Source: Pyxidicoccus parkwaysis
Lineage (GTDB): Bacteria; Myxococcota; Myxococcia; Myxococcales; Myxococcaceae
Assembly (NCBI RefSeq): GCF_017301735.1
Contig: NZ_CP071090.1
Location: 2,842,001 to 2,906,000, forward strand
Direction of reading: 5' to 3'
DNA length: 64,000 nucleotides
Both the position numbers and the translations under genes were made by a program. The notes under the pieces were generated by a model. It worked only from the letters and a program-made list of their open reading frames with translations. It was not told the origin of the DNA and ran no database searches. Each line of letters opens with the position of its first letter. Positions within the stretch are counted from its first letter, which is position 1. Below are positions 1-9,486 of the stretch, in pieces.

Positions 1-399
1 GTCGCGCTCTTCGATGAGGTATTGCGCGTACTTCACCAGGTCCGCCTCCGTGAGGATGCCCAGCAGGCCGCCGCTGGCATCCACCACCGGGAGACACCCG
101 TACTTGTGTTGCAGCATCATCCGCACCGCGTCCTTCAGCGGCGTGTCCGCGCGAACCGTCTGCACGTCGCGCGTCATGATGTCCGCGGCCCACAGCGGCT
201 GCGACGCCGGGTCACTGGAATTGACGGACGCCGCGCGGAGCAGGTCGCGGTGCGTGACGAGGCCCACCAGCTTGCCCTGCCGCAGCACCGGCAGGTGGCG
301 GATGCGATGGAGGCGGAGCAGCTCATCCGCCTTGGCCAGGTTCTGCGTCTCCTTGAGGGTGACCACGTCACGGGTCATCAGCTCTCCAACAATCTGCAT
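1..399 (-). CDS. CBS-domain pair protein (3' part missing)
   Basis: The reverse strand reads without a stop from an ATG at 399 to the window edge, giving the first 133 residues. It opens MQIVGELMTRDVVTL and carries two CBS motifs, one around residues 1-60 (LPVLRQGKLVGLVTHRDLL) and one around 70-133 (GCLPVVDASGGLLGILTEAD). A GGAGAG ribosome site sits a few bases upstream of the ATG. CBS pairs (Bateman modules) bind adenine nucleotides and usually regulate a fused or partner protein. Stand-alone two-CBS proteins of about 140 residues are common in myxobacteria, so little may be missing, but whether another domain follows cannot be seen. Confidence 0.85.
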   Translation of the reverse strand, partial: MQIVGELMTRDVVTLKETQNLAKADELLRLHRIRHLPVLRQGKLVGLVTHRDLLRAASVNSSDPASQPLWAADIMTRDVQTVRADTPLKDAVRMMLQHKYGCLPVVDASGGLLGILTEADLVKYAQYLIEERD

Positions 400-615
400 G
401 TTCGGCTCTCCGGGTTCGTGGTTCCTCTGTCGGCGGCTCCAATTGCAGGTCCGGGGCCAACGCGCAGTCCTCCAGGGAAACGGTGTTTCCGGCTCCCAGC
501 GCGCGCAACGCTTGCGCAGGCCACTGGTCGCCCGCAGGCTTTGCGCCAAAGCGTCCGATGCTGGCCTTTGGACACGGCCCTCCGGGCGGTTGAAGGCCAC
601 CGTGCTGTGCGCTAA

Positions 616-2649
<2,034 letters not shown>

Positions 2650-2790
2650 GCCCCAGGCTCGTGTCGGAAGACGTGGTGAACGACCCGTCAGATCACCTGT
2701 CCGAGACGTGACAATCGGAATGGGTGCATGTCATGTTGCGTGCGCACAGGGCGCGCTTTTCGCGCCCCCGGAAATCTGAAGGGGACGTTC

Positions 2791-3183
2791 ATGGAGACTC
2801 CGCCGCGGGAGCAGATGGGTTCGTTCATCAGTGGTTCACCGATGCCGACCCAGGACGAGAAGACGATGGCCCTGCTGGCCCACATCGGCACGGTGTTGGC
2901 CAACCTGGTCGTGGGTTTCGGCTTCCTCGTCCCGCTCATCCTCATGCTGACGAAGGGCAAGGAGTCGTCCTTCATCCGCGAGCACTCGGTCGAGTCGCTC
3001 AACTTTCAAATCACCTGCATCATCGGCTTCGTCATCGGCGGCATCACCTCGTGCCTGGGCGTCGGCCTGGTCGTCATCGCCGTCGTGTGGGTGGCTTCCG
3101 TGGTGTTCGCCATCATCGCGGGCCTGAAGGCGAATGAGGGCCGGCTCTACAAGTACCCGGTCGCCATCCGACTGGTGAAGTAG
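2791..3183 (+). CDS. DUF4870 small integral membrane protein
   Basis: The 130-residue protein has a short polar N-terminus, a first hydrophobic span near residues 30-55 (MALLAHIGTVLANLVVGFGF), a charged loop with KESSFIREHSVESLNFQ, and two further hydrophobic stretches ending in KYPVAIRLVK. This is the DUF4870 pattern (Tic20-like fold), a family of unknown function. The ATG at 2791 is chosen over an in-frame upstream start because AAGGGG precedes it at good spacing. It stands alone, 140 bases after thiC, and ends at a strong hairpin. Confidence 0.85.
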   Translation: METPPREQMGSFISGSPMPTQDEKTMALLAHIGTVLANLVVGFGFLVPLILMLTKGKESSFIREHSVESLNFQITCIIGFVIGGITSCLGVGLVVIAVVWVASVVFAIIAGLKANEGRLYKYPVAIRLVK

Positions 3184-3221
3184 GCCGCACCGGGCCCTCG
3201 TCCCGAGGGCTCGAAGCACAG

Positions 3222-3252
3222 GGGCGGGTCCGGCGAAGGTGCCGGCCCGCCC
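3222..3252. terminator. Shared hairpin between convergent genes
   Basis: GGGCGGG-T-CCGGC (3222-3234) pairs with GCCGGCCCGCCC (3241-3252) across a 6-base loop with one bulged T. A T-rich stretch follows on the plus strand (TTCGTGTTTTC), and A-rich bases precede it for the opposite direction. It lies between the DUF4870 gene and the end of moaA, so it probably terminates both. A smaller GCCCTCG/CGAGGGC hairpin lies just upstream near 3194-3211. Confidence 0.7.
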
Positions 3253-3261
3253 TTCGTGTTT

Positions 3262-4281
3262 TCAGCCGCCAATGCCCATCATGGACAGCAGCGTGGCGTC
3301 GTTGCCGGGCTCGGTGAAGCGGTGCCCGTCCGGCTTGTCGCCCAGCGCGCGGCGGATGGCCACGGCCAGCTCCACGTCGGTGGCACCGCCACGGATGAGC
3401 TGGTGCAGCGGCGCCTGTGCACGCCCGCCGAGGCAGCTGCGCAAATCCCCGTTGGACGCCACGCGCACGCGGTTGCACCCGCCACAGAAGTTCTGGGTCA
3501 GCGGCGAGATGAAGCCCACGCGGCCCGCCGGAGTGCGCCAGTAGCGCGCGGGGCCGGAGGTGGGGGAGGCGGCGGCCTCCTCCTGCTCCTCCGGCTCGGG
3601 CTCCAGCGCCAGGCCCGAGGCCCGAAGCTGCTCGACGAGCTCGGCGGTGGGCACCGGCTGGCCCTGGCCGAAGGGCATCAACTCGATGAAGCGAGGGGTG
3701 ATGCCGCGCGCGTGTGCGTATGCCACCAGCGCGGCGGCCTCGCCGTCATTCACGCCGCGCATCACCACCGCGTTGAGCTTCAGCGACGCGTAGCCCGCTG
3801 CCGCGGCGGCGTCGATGCCGCGCAGAATCGCGTCGAAGTCACCCTGCTTGGAGATGCGGCGGAACGTCTCCGGAGAGAGCGTGTCCAGGCTGATGTTGAG
3901 CTGCGTGACGCCGGCCTCGCGCAATGGCACCGCGAGCGCCGCGAGGTGGCTGGCGTTGGTCGTAATCGCCACGTTCCGGATGCCGGGCAGCGCGGCGATG
4001 CGCCGCGACACGTCCACGATGTCCGGGCGGATGAGCGGCTCCCCGCCCGTCAGGCGCACGCGGCGGATGCCCATGCTCGCGAAGACGGCGGAGATGCGCG
4101 CCAATTCCTCGGCGGTGAGCAGGTCCTTCTTGCCGCCCCAGGAAGCGGGCGAGCAGTAGGTGCAGCGGAAGTTGCACCGGTCCGTGATGCTCAGCCGCAG
4201 GTACGTCATGCGGCGCCCCTGCGCATCCAGCAGCGGCGGGGCGAGCGGGTCCGGCGGGGGCTGAGGGGCGGTGGTCGTCAC
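3262..4281 (-). CDS. moaA: GTP 3',8-cyclase MoaA
   Basis: MoaA is a radical-SAM enzyme that starts molybdopterin synthesis by making 3',8-cyclo-GTP from GTP. The 339-residue product has the SAM cluster motif CNFRCTYC (Cys36, Cys40, Cys43), the LTGGEPL motif, and the second cluster site CGGCNRVR with a third Cys in SCLGG (Cys266, Cys269, Cys283). It ends in the GlyGly tail required by MoaA family enzymes (MMGIGG). The start is GTG at 4281. An acidic insert rich in Glu and Ala near residues 225-240 is not typical. moeA, a later gene of the pathway, is at 26487-27719, outside this cluster. Confidence 0.97.
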   Translation of the reverse strand: MTTTAPQPPPDPLAPPLLDAQGRRMTYLRLSITDRCNFRCTYCSPASWGGKKDLLTAEELARISAVFASMGIRRVRLTGGEPLIRPDIVDVSRRIAALPGIRNVAITTNASHLAALAVPLREAGVTQLNISLDTLSPETFRRISKQGDFDAILRGIDAAAAAGYASLKLNAVVMRGVNDGEAAALVAYAHARGITPRFIELMPFGQGQPVPTAELVEQLRASGLALEPEPEEQEEAAASPTSGPARYWRTPAGRVGFISPLTQNFCGGCNRVRVASNGDLRSCLGGRAQAPLHQLIRGGATDVELAVAIRRALGDKPDGHRFTEPGNDATLLSMMGIGG

Positions 4282-4348
4282 GGCGGGCCTGTCCTCATAA
4301 CAGCCGCCCCCGGGCCGGTCATCTCCGTCCCGCGCGGACTTCCGGGAC

Positions 4349-5569
4349 TCAACCCTCGGTGCCGGTCGCCGACCGCTTCACCTCGGGGCTCTCCGAAGCG
4401 GTGGAGGGGCGGGTGGGGGCGTCGTCGTCGTCCAAATCCGTGAGGCGGGCCAGCTCGGCCTCGGCCTCGGTGGCCTCGGCCTCCGCCTGCGGGAGCTGGA
4501 GCTTCTTCTGCTTCATCTCCTCCTTGATGCGGATGAGGCCCTCCTCGCCGATGTCCAGGAACGCGCGCACGACCTCCGGGTCGAACTGCGTGTTGGCGCA
4601 GCGGCGGATCTCCTGGATGGCGTTGGCGAACGAGGTGCCCTTGCGGTACGGCCGGTCGCTCGTCATCGCGTCCAGCGTGTCCGCCACGGCGAAGATGCGC
4701 GCGCCGATGTGGATTTCGTGGCGCTGCAGGTTGCGCGGGTAGCCCGCGCCGTCCCAGCGCTCCTGGTGCGAGAGGACGATGGAGGCCGGCGTGTCCAGGA
4801 AGGGGATGTTCTGGATCATCTGGAAGCCGATTTCGGGGTGCTTCCGCATCTCCAGCCACTCGTCCGGCGTCAGCTTGCCCGGCTTGAGGAGCACCGCGTC
4901 CGGCACGCCAATCTTGCCGATGTCGTGCAGGAGCGCGCCGCGACCAATCTCCTCCAATTCCTTGCTCTGGATGCCCATGCGCTGGGCGATGGCGGAGGTG
5001 TAGCTGACCACGCGCTGCGAGTGGTCGCTCGTCTCGTGCTCGCGCGCGTCGAGCGCGGCCACCAGGGCGAGCAGCGTGTTCTGGTAGGTGTTGGCGATGT
5101 CGCGCAGGGCGCTGCGCAGCTCCGCCGTCCTGTCGCGCACCTTGCGCTCCAGCTTCTTCTGGTAGCGCTTGCGGGCCATCTCGATGCGGCGCTTGGCCAG
5201 CGCGCGCTCGATGGCACGGATGAGGTCCGTGAGCTTGGGTGGCTTGAGCAGATAGTCCACCGCGCCGCGGCGCAGACAGTCCACGGCGGACTCGGTGTCG
5301 CCGTAGCCGGTGAGCATGATGACGGACGTGTCCGGGAGCCGCTCGCGCAGGTTCTCCAGGAGCCAGAGGCCGTCCTTGCCCGGCATCTTCATGTCGCTGA
5401 TGACGAGCGGTGTGTCCTCTTCGCCCGCGACATCCAGCGCCATCTCGGCACCGCTCGCGACCACGCAGTTGTAGCCCTCCTCCCGGAGGAGGACGGAGAT
5501 GACGTCGCGTACGGAGTCGTCATCATCGACGATGAGGATTCTGGGCGGGGCAGGGGGGATGGCTTCCAC
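4349..5569 (-). CDS. Response regulator with HD-GYP phosphodiesterase domain
   Basis: An N-terminal receiver domain (about residues 8-125) has the acidic pocket DDDD (15-18), the phosphoacceptor Asp59 in VISDMKMP, and the conserved Lys in YLLKPP. A coiled linker (RKRYQKKLERKVRDR) leads to an HD-GYP domain with HDIGKIG, MRKHPEIG and HQERWDGAGYP. HD-GYP domains hydrolyse cyclic di-GMP, and the GYP signature is intact. A C-terminal Glu/Ala-rich tail follows. The start is uncertain: GTG at 5569 gives 406 residues with little upstream extension, but there is no strong ribosome site. The open frame continues to 5833 through low-complexity sequence that looks non-coding. No cognate kinase is adjacent. 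Confidence 0.9.
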   Translation of the reverse strand: MEAIPPAPPRILIVDDDDSVRDVISVLLREEGYNCVVASGAEMALDVAGEEDTPLVISDMKMPGKDGLWLLENLRERLPDTSVIMLTGYGDTESAVDCLRRGAVDYLLKPPKLTDLIRAIERALAKRRIEMARKRYQKKLERKVRDRTAELRSALRDIANTYQNTLLALVAALDAREHETSDHSQRVVSYTSAIAQRMGIQSKELEEIGRGALLHDIGKIGVPDAVLLKPGKLTPDEWLEMRKHPEIGFQMIQNIPFLDTPASIVLSHQERWDGAGYPRNLQRHEIHIGARIFAVADTLDAMTSDRPYRKGTSFANAIQEIRRCANTQFDPEVVRAFLDIGEEGLIRIKEEMKQKKLQLPQAEAEATEAEAELARLTDLDDDDAPTRPSTASESPEVKRSATGTEG

Positions 5570-5891
5570 GGCGGTCGATTCTAGAGGTTTCCGGGTTTCG
5601 ATGGCGAACGAGTACGAGAAATTACCACCCTTCCCGGGTTGGCGGTTGATCCTCCAGTGGACAGGGAAGCAGGGCCCCGGCCTGCGAGGAGAGGGGCCTC
5701 CAGGCGCGAATCCAGGGCTGTTTTCCCTCTGGGAATGACCCGGAGCGGCTGCCTGCCCGCCCGCTCTCCAGGGGAGCCTCGTCCTCCCCGGGAGGGGGTG
5801 CCGGGCCCCCGACGTTGCGGGTCGTCCTCCCACCGGGACGGCCGGTCCCCGGAGCCCGGGAGCCCGGGAGCCCGGGAGCCCCGGAGCCCCG
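5570..5891. other. Intergenic region without a recognised gene
   Basis: These 322 bases separate thiO from the HD-GYP regulator, both read on the minus strand. I see no protein family or RNA gene. The part next to thiO is a short GC-rich tandem repeat. The part next to the regulator should hold its promoter; an AT-richer patch near 5600-5630 is the best place for it, but no clear -35/-10 pair was found. Confidence 0.6.
5851..5890. repeat. Short GC-rich tandem repeat after thiO
   Basis: The unit GAGCCCGGG is repeated about three times and followed by two GAGCCCCG variants, ending just downstream of the thiO stop codon. CCCGGG palindromes inside the array can fold into GC hairpins, so it may act as a transcription end for thiO. 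It is otherwise simple-sequence DNA. Confidence 0.75.
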
Positions 5892-7010
5892 TCAGGCGTG
5901 CGCGCGGGGCGGGAGGCGGTCGTACCGGAAGGGCGCCAGGTCCATGGTGGGCTTCTCGCCGAGCACCGCCTGGGCGACGAGCTTCGCGGTGATTGGCGCC
6001 AGGAGGATGCCGTTGCGGAAGTGGCCGGTGGCGAGGAAGAGGCCCGGCACGGGGCCCTCGCCGAGGTAGGGACGCTTGTCCTCCGTCCACGGGCGGAAGC
6101 CGGCCCACGAGTCCGTCACGGAGGCGGAGCCCAGCTCGGGGCACAGCTCCAGCGCCATGTCGAGGATGCGCGCCAGGCCCGCCGCCGTCACCTGCTTGTC
6201 GAAGCCCACCAATTCCATGGTGCTGCCGGCGATGACGCGCCCGTCCGCGCGCGGCACGAGGTAGCCCTTCTCCGAGGTGAGGATGCGCTCCAGCACCGGC
6301 AGCCGCGTCTGGAGTTGGATCATCTGCCCGCGCGCCGGCCGCACCGCCTTCGGCTCCACGCCCGCGCCCTGCACCAGCGCGGACCACGAGCCCGCCGCGA
6401 GCACGACGGCATCCGCGCGCAGCACCTCGCCATCCAGGTCCACGCCCACCGCGCGGCCTGCCTCGTGCACCACGCCGCGCACGTAGCCGCTGCGGAACTC
6501 CGCGCCCACGCGCGCGGCGGCCATGGAGAGCGCGCGCACCAGGAGGCGGTTGTCCACCTGGTGGTCATCCGGGAAGTGCGCGGCGGCCAGCGCCTTCGGG
6601 GACAGGCGGGGCTCCAGGGCGCGGGCGGCCGTGCCGTCGAGCAGCTCCGCGCGCAGGCCCATCGCGCGCTGCCACGCCACCGTCGCGTCCAGGTGGTGCA
6701 GGTCCGTCTCGGTGAAGGCCACCTTGAGCACGCCGCACGGGCGGTAGGCGATGTCCACGCCGGACAGCTCGCGCAGCTCGGCGGCGAAGGCGGGGTAGAG
6801 GCCCAGGCTGCGCAGGCACAGCTCCAGGAAGGGGCCCGGCCCGTCGGACTCCATCTGCGGAGCGAGCATGCCCGCGGCGGCGCTCGAGGCCTCCGCGCCC
6901 GGAATGGAGCGCTCCAACACGGTGACGCGCACACCCGCCTGCCGCAGCCGCAGGGCGATGCCACAGCCCATGATGCCGCCGCCCACGACGATGACGTTCG
7001 AGACTCGCAT
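5892..7010 (-). CDS. thiO: Glycine oxidase ThiO
   Basis: This FAD-dependent amine oxidase of the DAO family makes the dehydroglycine used to build the thiazole half of thiamine. The 372-residue protein opens with the dinucleotide-binding motif VVGGGIMGCGIA and a following LERSIPGAEASSAAAGML block. It has the family C-terminal signature WAGFRPWTEDKRPYLGEGP and ends with TGHFRNGILLAPITA. The ATG at 7010 is preceded by AGGAAG, so an upstream in-frame start is less likely. Its divergent neighbour is the his operon. It lies near but not in an operon with riboswitch-controlled thiC. A generic D-amino-acid oxidase is the alternative. Confidence 0.9.
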   Translation of the reverse strand: MRVSNVIVVGGGIMGCGIALRLRQAGVRVTVLERSIPGAEASSAAAGMLAPQMESDGPGPFLELCLRSLGLYPAFAAELRELSGVDIAYRPCGVLKVAFTETDLHHLDATVAWQRAMGLRAELLDGTAARALEPRLSPKALAAAHFPDDHQVDNRLLVRALSMAAARVGAEFRSGYVRGVVHEAGRAVGVDLDGEVLRADAVVLAAGSWSALVQGAGVEPKAVRPARGQMIQLQTRLPVLERILTSEKGYLVPRADGRVIAGSTMELVGFDKQVTAAGLARILDMALELCPELGSASVTDSWAGFRPWTEDKRPYLGEGPVPGLFLATGHFRNGILLAPITAKLVAQAVLGEKPTMDLAPFRYDRLPPRAHA

Positions 7011-7075
7011 GGCGTGCTTCCTGCTCGCCCACCCCTGGGTTTGCAAGCGTCACGAGGACGTCACCCGGGGGCAGG

Positions 7076-7104
7076 TTGACGGCGGGTGGCGAAATCGTTA
7101 CTGA
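7076..7104 (+). promoter_or_regulatory. Candidate sigma-70-type promoter of the his operon
   Basis: TTGACG at 7076-7081 is a near-perfect -35 box. A weak -10 candidate, TACTGA (7099-7104), follows 17 bases later. Transcription would then begin at about 7110-7112, at or next to the GTG that starts the leader peptide, which would make the leader nearly leaderless. The -35 match is good and the -10 match poor. Confidence 0.4.
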
Positions 7105-7111
7105 TTGGACC

Positions 7112-7201
7112 GTGCTTTCCGCGTTCCATCACCACCATGCGCACCATCACGTCGGCCCGGACGGGTTCGATCGCCATGCGCATGCCTGGGTGAACCGCTA
7201 A
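7112..7201 (+). CDS. hisL: his operon leader peptide
   Basis: A 29-codon reading frame starts at GTG 7112 and stops at TAA 7199-7201. Nine of its residues are His: a run of four (7127-7138), then Ala, then a run of three (7142-7150), then two more near the end (7175 and 7181). This is the arrangement of attenuator leader peptides, where a ribosome starved of charged His-tRNA stalls in the His run. A strong terminator follows 34 bases downstream, and hisG begins at 7316. No Shine-Dalgarno sequence is visible ahead of the GTG. The frame is too short for routine gene finding. Confidence 0.9.
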   Translation: MLSAFHHHHAHHHVGPDGFDRHAHAWVNR

Positions 7202-7265
7202 GCGCACACCCACCCGGCACAAGCCGCAGCGACGAAGGCCCGTCCCCCCAGGACGGGCCTTTTTT
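7151..7265 (+). promoter_or_regulatory. Histidine attenuator: alternative RNA structures
   Basis: GGACGGG at 7159-7165, just after the His codons, is identical to the 3' arm of the terminator and complementary to its 5' arm CCCGTCC (7239-7245). It can therefore act as an antiterminator strand. A second hairpin, TGGGTG (7187-7192) with CACCCA (7207-7212) and an inner CGC/GCG, spans the leader stop codon and could be a pausing structure. A ribosome stalled at the His run would leave 7159 onward free to disrupt the terminator. The complementarities are read from the sequence; the switching order is inferred. Confidence 0.7.
7235..7265 (+). terminator. Rho-independent terminator of the his attenuator
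   Basis: AAGGCCCGTCC (7235-7245) and GGACGGGCCTT (7251-7261) form a perfect 11-bp stem with a 5-base loop, followed by a T-run at 7260-7265. It lies between the leader peptide stop and hisG with no other gene present, so its purpose must be conditional termination of the operon. Confidence 0.95.
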
Positions 7266-7315
7266 CGTTTCCGCGCGCGCACTCCTTCCCCCTCGCAGTC
7301 CCCGAAGGCCCACCC

Positions 7316-8176
7316 ATGCTGCTGAAGATTGCCCTTCCCAACAAAGGTCGTCTCTCCGACGAGGTGCGTGAGCTGTTCAACGAAGCGGGCCTGGAGGTGA
7401 AGGCCCGTGGAGAGCGCGCCCTCACCGCGTCGCTGGGCGGAGAGTTCGAAGCCATCTTCGTCCGAGCGCAGGACATCCCCGAGTTCGTCGCCGACGGCGC
7501 GGCGCACGCGGGCGTCACCGGGTGGGACCTGGTCAGCGAGTCCGGCCGCGAGCTGGACCACCTGATGGACCTGGAGTTCGGGAAGTGTCGTCTCGTGGTC
7601 GCCGCGAGAGAGGAGAGCGGCATCTCCGGCGCGGACGACGTGAGGAATGGCAGCCGCGTCGCGTCGTGCTTCCCGAGACTGACGCAGGCCTTCTTCGACA
7701 AGCGCGGGCAGAAGGTGACGGTGGTGCCGGTGTCGGGCGCGGCGGAGATTGCACCGCACCTGGGGATTGCGGACATCGTCGTGGACCTGACGTCCACGGG
7801 TTCCACGCTGAAGATGAACGGCCTGCGCGAGGTGGCCACGGTGCTGGAGTCCAGCGCGCGGCTGGTGGCCTGCGGGAGCAACACACCGGATGCGCAGCGC
7901 AAGCTGGAGGAGTTGAAGCTGGCGCTGGGCTCGGTGCTGGCGGCGCGCGGCAAGCGCTACCTGATGGCCAACGTGCCGAAGAGCTCGCTGCAGCAGGTGC
8001 GCGAGGTGCTGCCCGGCCTCAACGGTCCCACGGTGGTGGACGTACTGAACGGCGGCAACTTCGTGGCGGTGCACGCGGTGGTTCCGTCGAAGACCATCTA
8101 CCGCACCGTCAACGCGCTCAAGGCCCTGGGCTGCGAGGGCATCCTCGTCACCCGCATCGAAAGGTTGATGGCGTGA
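7316..8176 (+). CDS. hisG: ATP phosphoribosyltransferase, long form
   Basis: HisG catalyses the first step of histidine synthesis, joining ATP and PRPP, and is normally feedback-inhibited by histidine. The 286-residue length is that of the long, self-sufficient form with a C-terminal ACT-like regulatory domain (about 210-286), so no HisZ partner is needed. Family blocks LLKIALPNKGRLSDEV, VTGWDLV and the PRPP-site DLTSTGSTLKMNGL are present. It is first in the operon after the attenuator, and its stop overlaps the hisD start in TGATG. Confidence 0.97.
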   Translation: MLLKIALPNKGRLSDEVRELFNEAGLEVKARGERALTASLGGEFEAIFVRAQDIPEFVADGAAHAGVTGWDLVSESGRELDHLMDLEFGKCRLVVAAREESGISGADDVRNGSRVASCFPRLTQAFFDKRGQKVTVVPVSGAAEIAPHLGIADIVVDLTSTGSTLKMNGLREVATVLESSARLVACGSNTPDAQRKLEELKLALGSVLAARGKRYLMANVPKSSLQQVREVLPGLNGPTVVDVLNGGNFVAVHAVVPSKTIYRTVNALKALGCEGILVTRIERLMA

Positions 8177-9486
8177 TGGACTCCCTCTGCACTTCGATTC
8201 TCAGGTACCGCGGTCCGCTGTCCGCTCTTTCCCGGGAGGACCGCCGCCGGTTGTTGAATCGCGGGGGTGGCTCCGACGCGCGCGTGGCCTCGCGGGTGAG
8301 TGAGCTCATCGCCCGCGTGCGCGACGACGGAGACCGGGCGCTCTTCGAGCTGGCGCGCCAGTTCGACCGCGTGGAGCTCAAGTCGCTGGAGGTTCCGCTC
8401 GAGCGTTGTCATGCGGCACTGGCTTCACTGGAGCCCTCCGTGCGCGAGGCACTGACCCGCGCGGCGCGCAACATCGCCCGAGCGCACGAGGCGCAGAGGC
8501 CGGGCGCCGTCGAAGTGGAGACGGAGCCCGGCGTGTGGGTGGGACGAAGGCCGGATCCGCTGGGGCGCGTGGGCGTGTATGCACCGGGAGGCCGCGCTGT
8601 GTACCCCAGCAGCGTGCTGATGGGCGTGGTGCCGGCGAAGGTGGCGGGCGTGGGCGAGGTCATCGTCTGCTCTCCACCCGGACCGGACGGGCTGCCCCAC
8701 GCGAGCGTGATGGCCGCCGCGGCGCTGGCGGGAGCGGACCGCGTCTTCGCGCTGGGCGGCGCGGGCGCGGTGGCGGCCCTGGCGTACGGCACGGAGAGCG
8801 TGCCCCGCGTGGACCGCATCGTCGGCCCGGGCAATGCGTATGTCGCCGAGGCGAAGCTCCAGGTGGTGGGCGCGGTGGCGATTGAAGCACCGGCCGGCCC
8901 GAGCGAAATCCTGGTGATTGCGGACGTCAACGCGAGCCCGGACGCGGTGGCTCGGGAGATGCTGGCGCAGGCCGAGCACGACCCCGAGGCCGCATGCGTG
9001 ACGCTCGCGGTGGGGGAGGTGCTGGCGGACGCCATCGCCCGCTCGGTGGAGCGCCTGGCGCACGAGGCGAAGCGCTGGGAAATCGTCACCTCGGCGCTGG
9101 GCTCGCGGGGCGCGGTGTTGAGCGTGCAGTCGCTGGAGGAGGCGTGGCCCTTCGCGGCGGACTTCGCGCCCGAGCACCTGTTGCTCGCCACCGCGTCGCC
9201 TCAGGATGACCTCGCGCGCGTGCGCAACGCGGGCACCGTCTTCCTCGGTGAGCGTTCCTCGGTCGCGTATGGCGACTACATGACGGGCTCCAACCACGTG
9301 CTGCCCACGGCGGGGCTGGCGCGTGCGTACTCGGGGTTGAACCTGCTGGACTTCTACCGGTGGACCACGTGGCAGCGCGTGGAGGCTCCGGCGGCGGCGG
9401 CGCTGGCGGAGGACGTGGGCGTGCTCGCGGACAGCGAGGGGCTCTTCGCCCACGCGGATGCGGCGCGGGCCTGGAGGCGCCCGTGA
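8176..9486 (+). CDS. hisD: Histidinol dehydrogenase
   Basis: HisD carries out the last two oxidations of the pathway, L-histidinol to L-histidine, with NAD and zinc. The 436-residue protein has the signature VGPGNAYVAEAK and APAGPSEILVIAD. Zinc and catalytic residues known from the E. coli enzyme are recognisable: Gln and His in AQAEHDPEA, the Glu-His pair in FAPEHLLL, Asp in YGDYMTGSNHVLPT, and the final His in GLFAHADA. The ATG at 8176 shares its A with the hisG stop codon, which indicates translational coupling. The start is used in preference to the longer open frame reaching back into hisG. Confidence 0.97.
   Translation: MDSLCTSILRYRGPLSALSREDRRRLLNRGGGSDARVASRVSELIARVRDDGDRALFELARQFDRVELKSLEVPLERCHAALASLEPSVREALTRAARNIARAHEAQRPGAVEVETEPGVWVGRRPDPLGRVGVYAPGGRAVYPSSVLMGVVPAKVAGVGEVIVCSPPGPDGLPHASVMAAAALAGADRVFALGGAGAVAALAYGTESVPRVDRIVGPGNAYVAEAKLQVVGAVAIEAPAGPSEILVIADVNASPDAVAREMLAQAEHDPEAACVTLAVGEVLADAIARSVERLAHEAKRWEIVTSALGSRGAVLSVQSLEEAWPFAADFAPEHLLLATASPQDDLARVRNAGTVFLGERSSVAYGDYMTGSNHVLPTAGLARAYSGLNLLDFYRWTTWQRVEAPAAAALAEDVGVLADSEGLFAHADAARAWRRP

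Noticed and set aside
7155..7170. T-loop-like GGGTTCGATCG suggesting a tRNA
   Set aside because: No acceptor, D or anticodon stems can be formed around it; it is part of the his leader coding sequence.
9360..9482. Extended N-terminus of hisC into hisD
   Set aside because: The upstream part is Gly/Arg-rich noise in the hisD coding region; the GTG overlapping the hisD stop gives a normal HisC.
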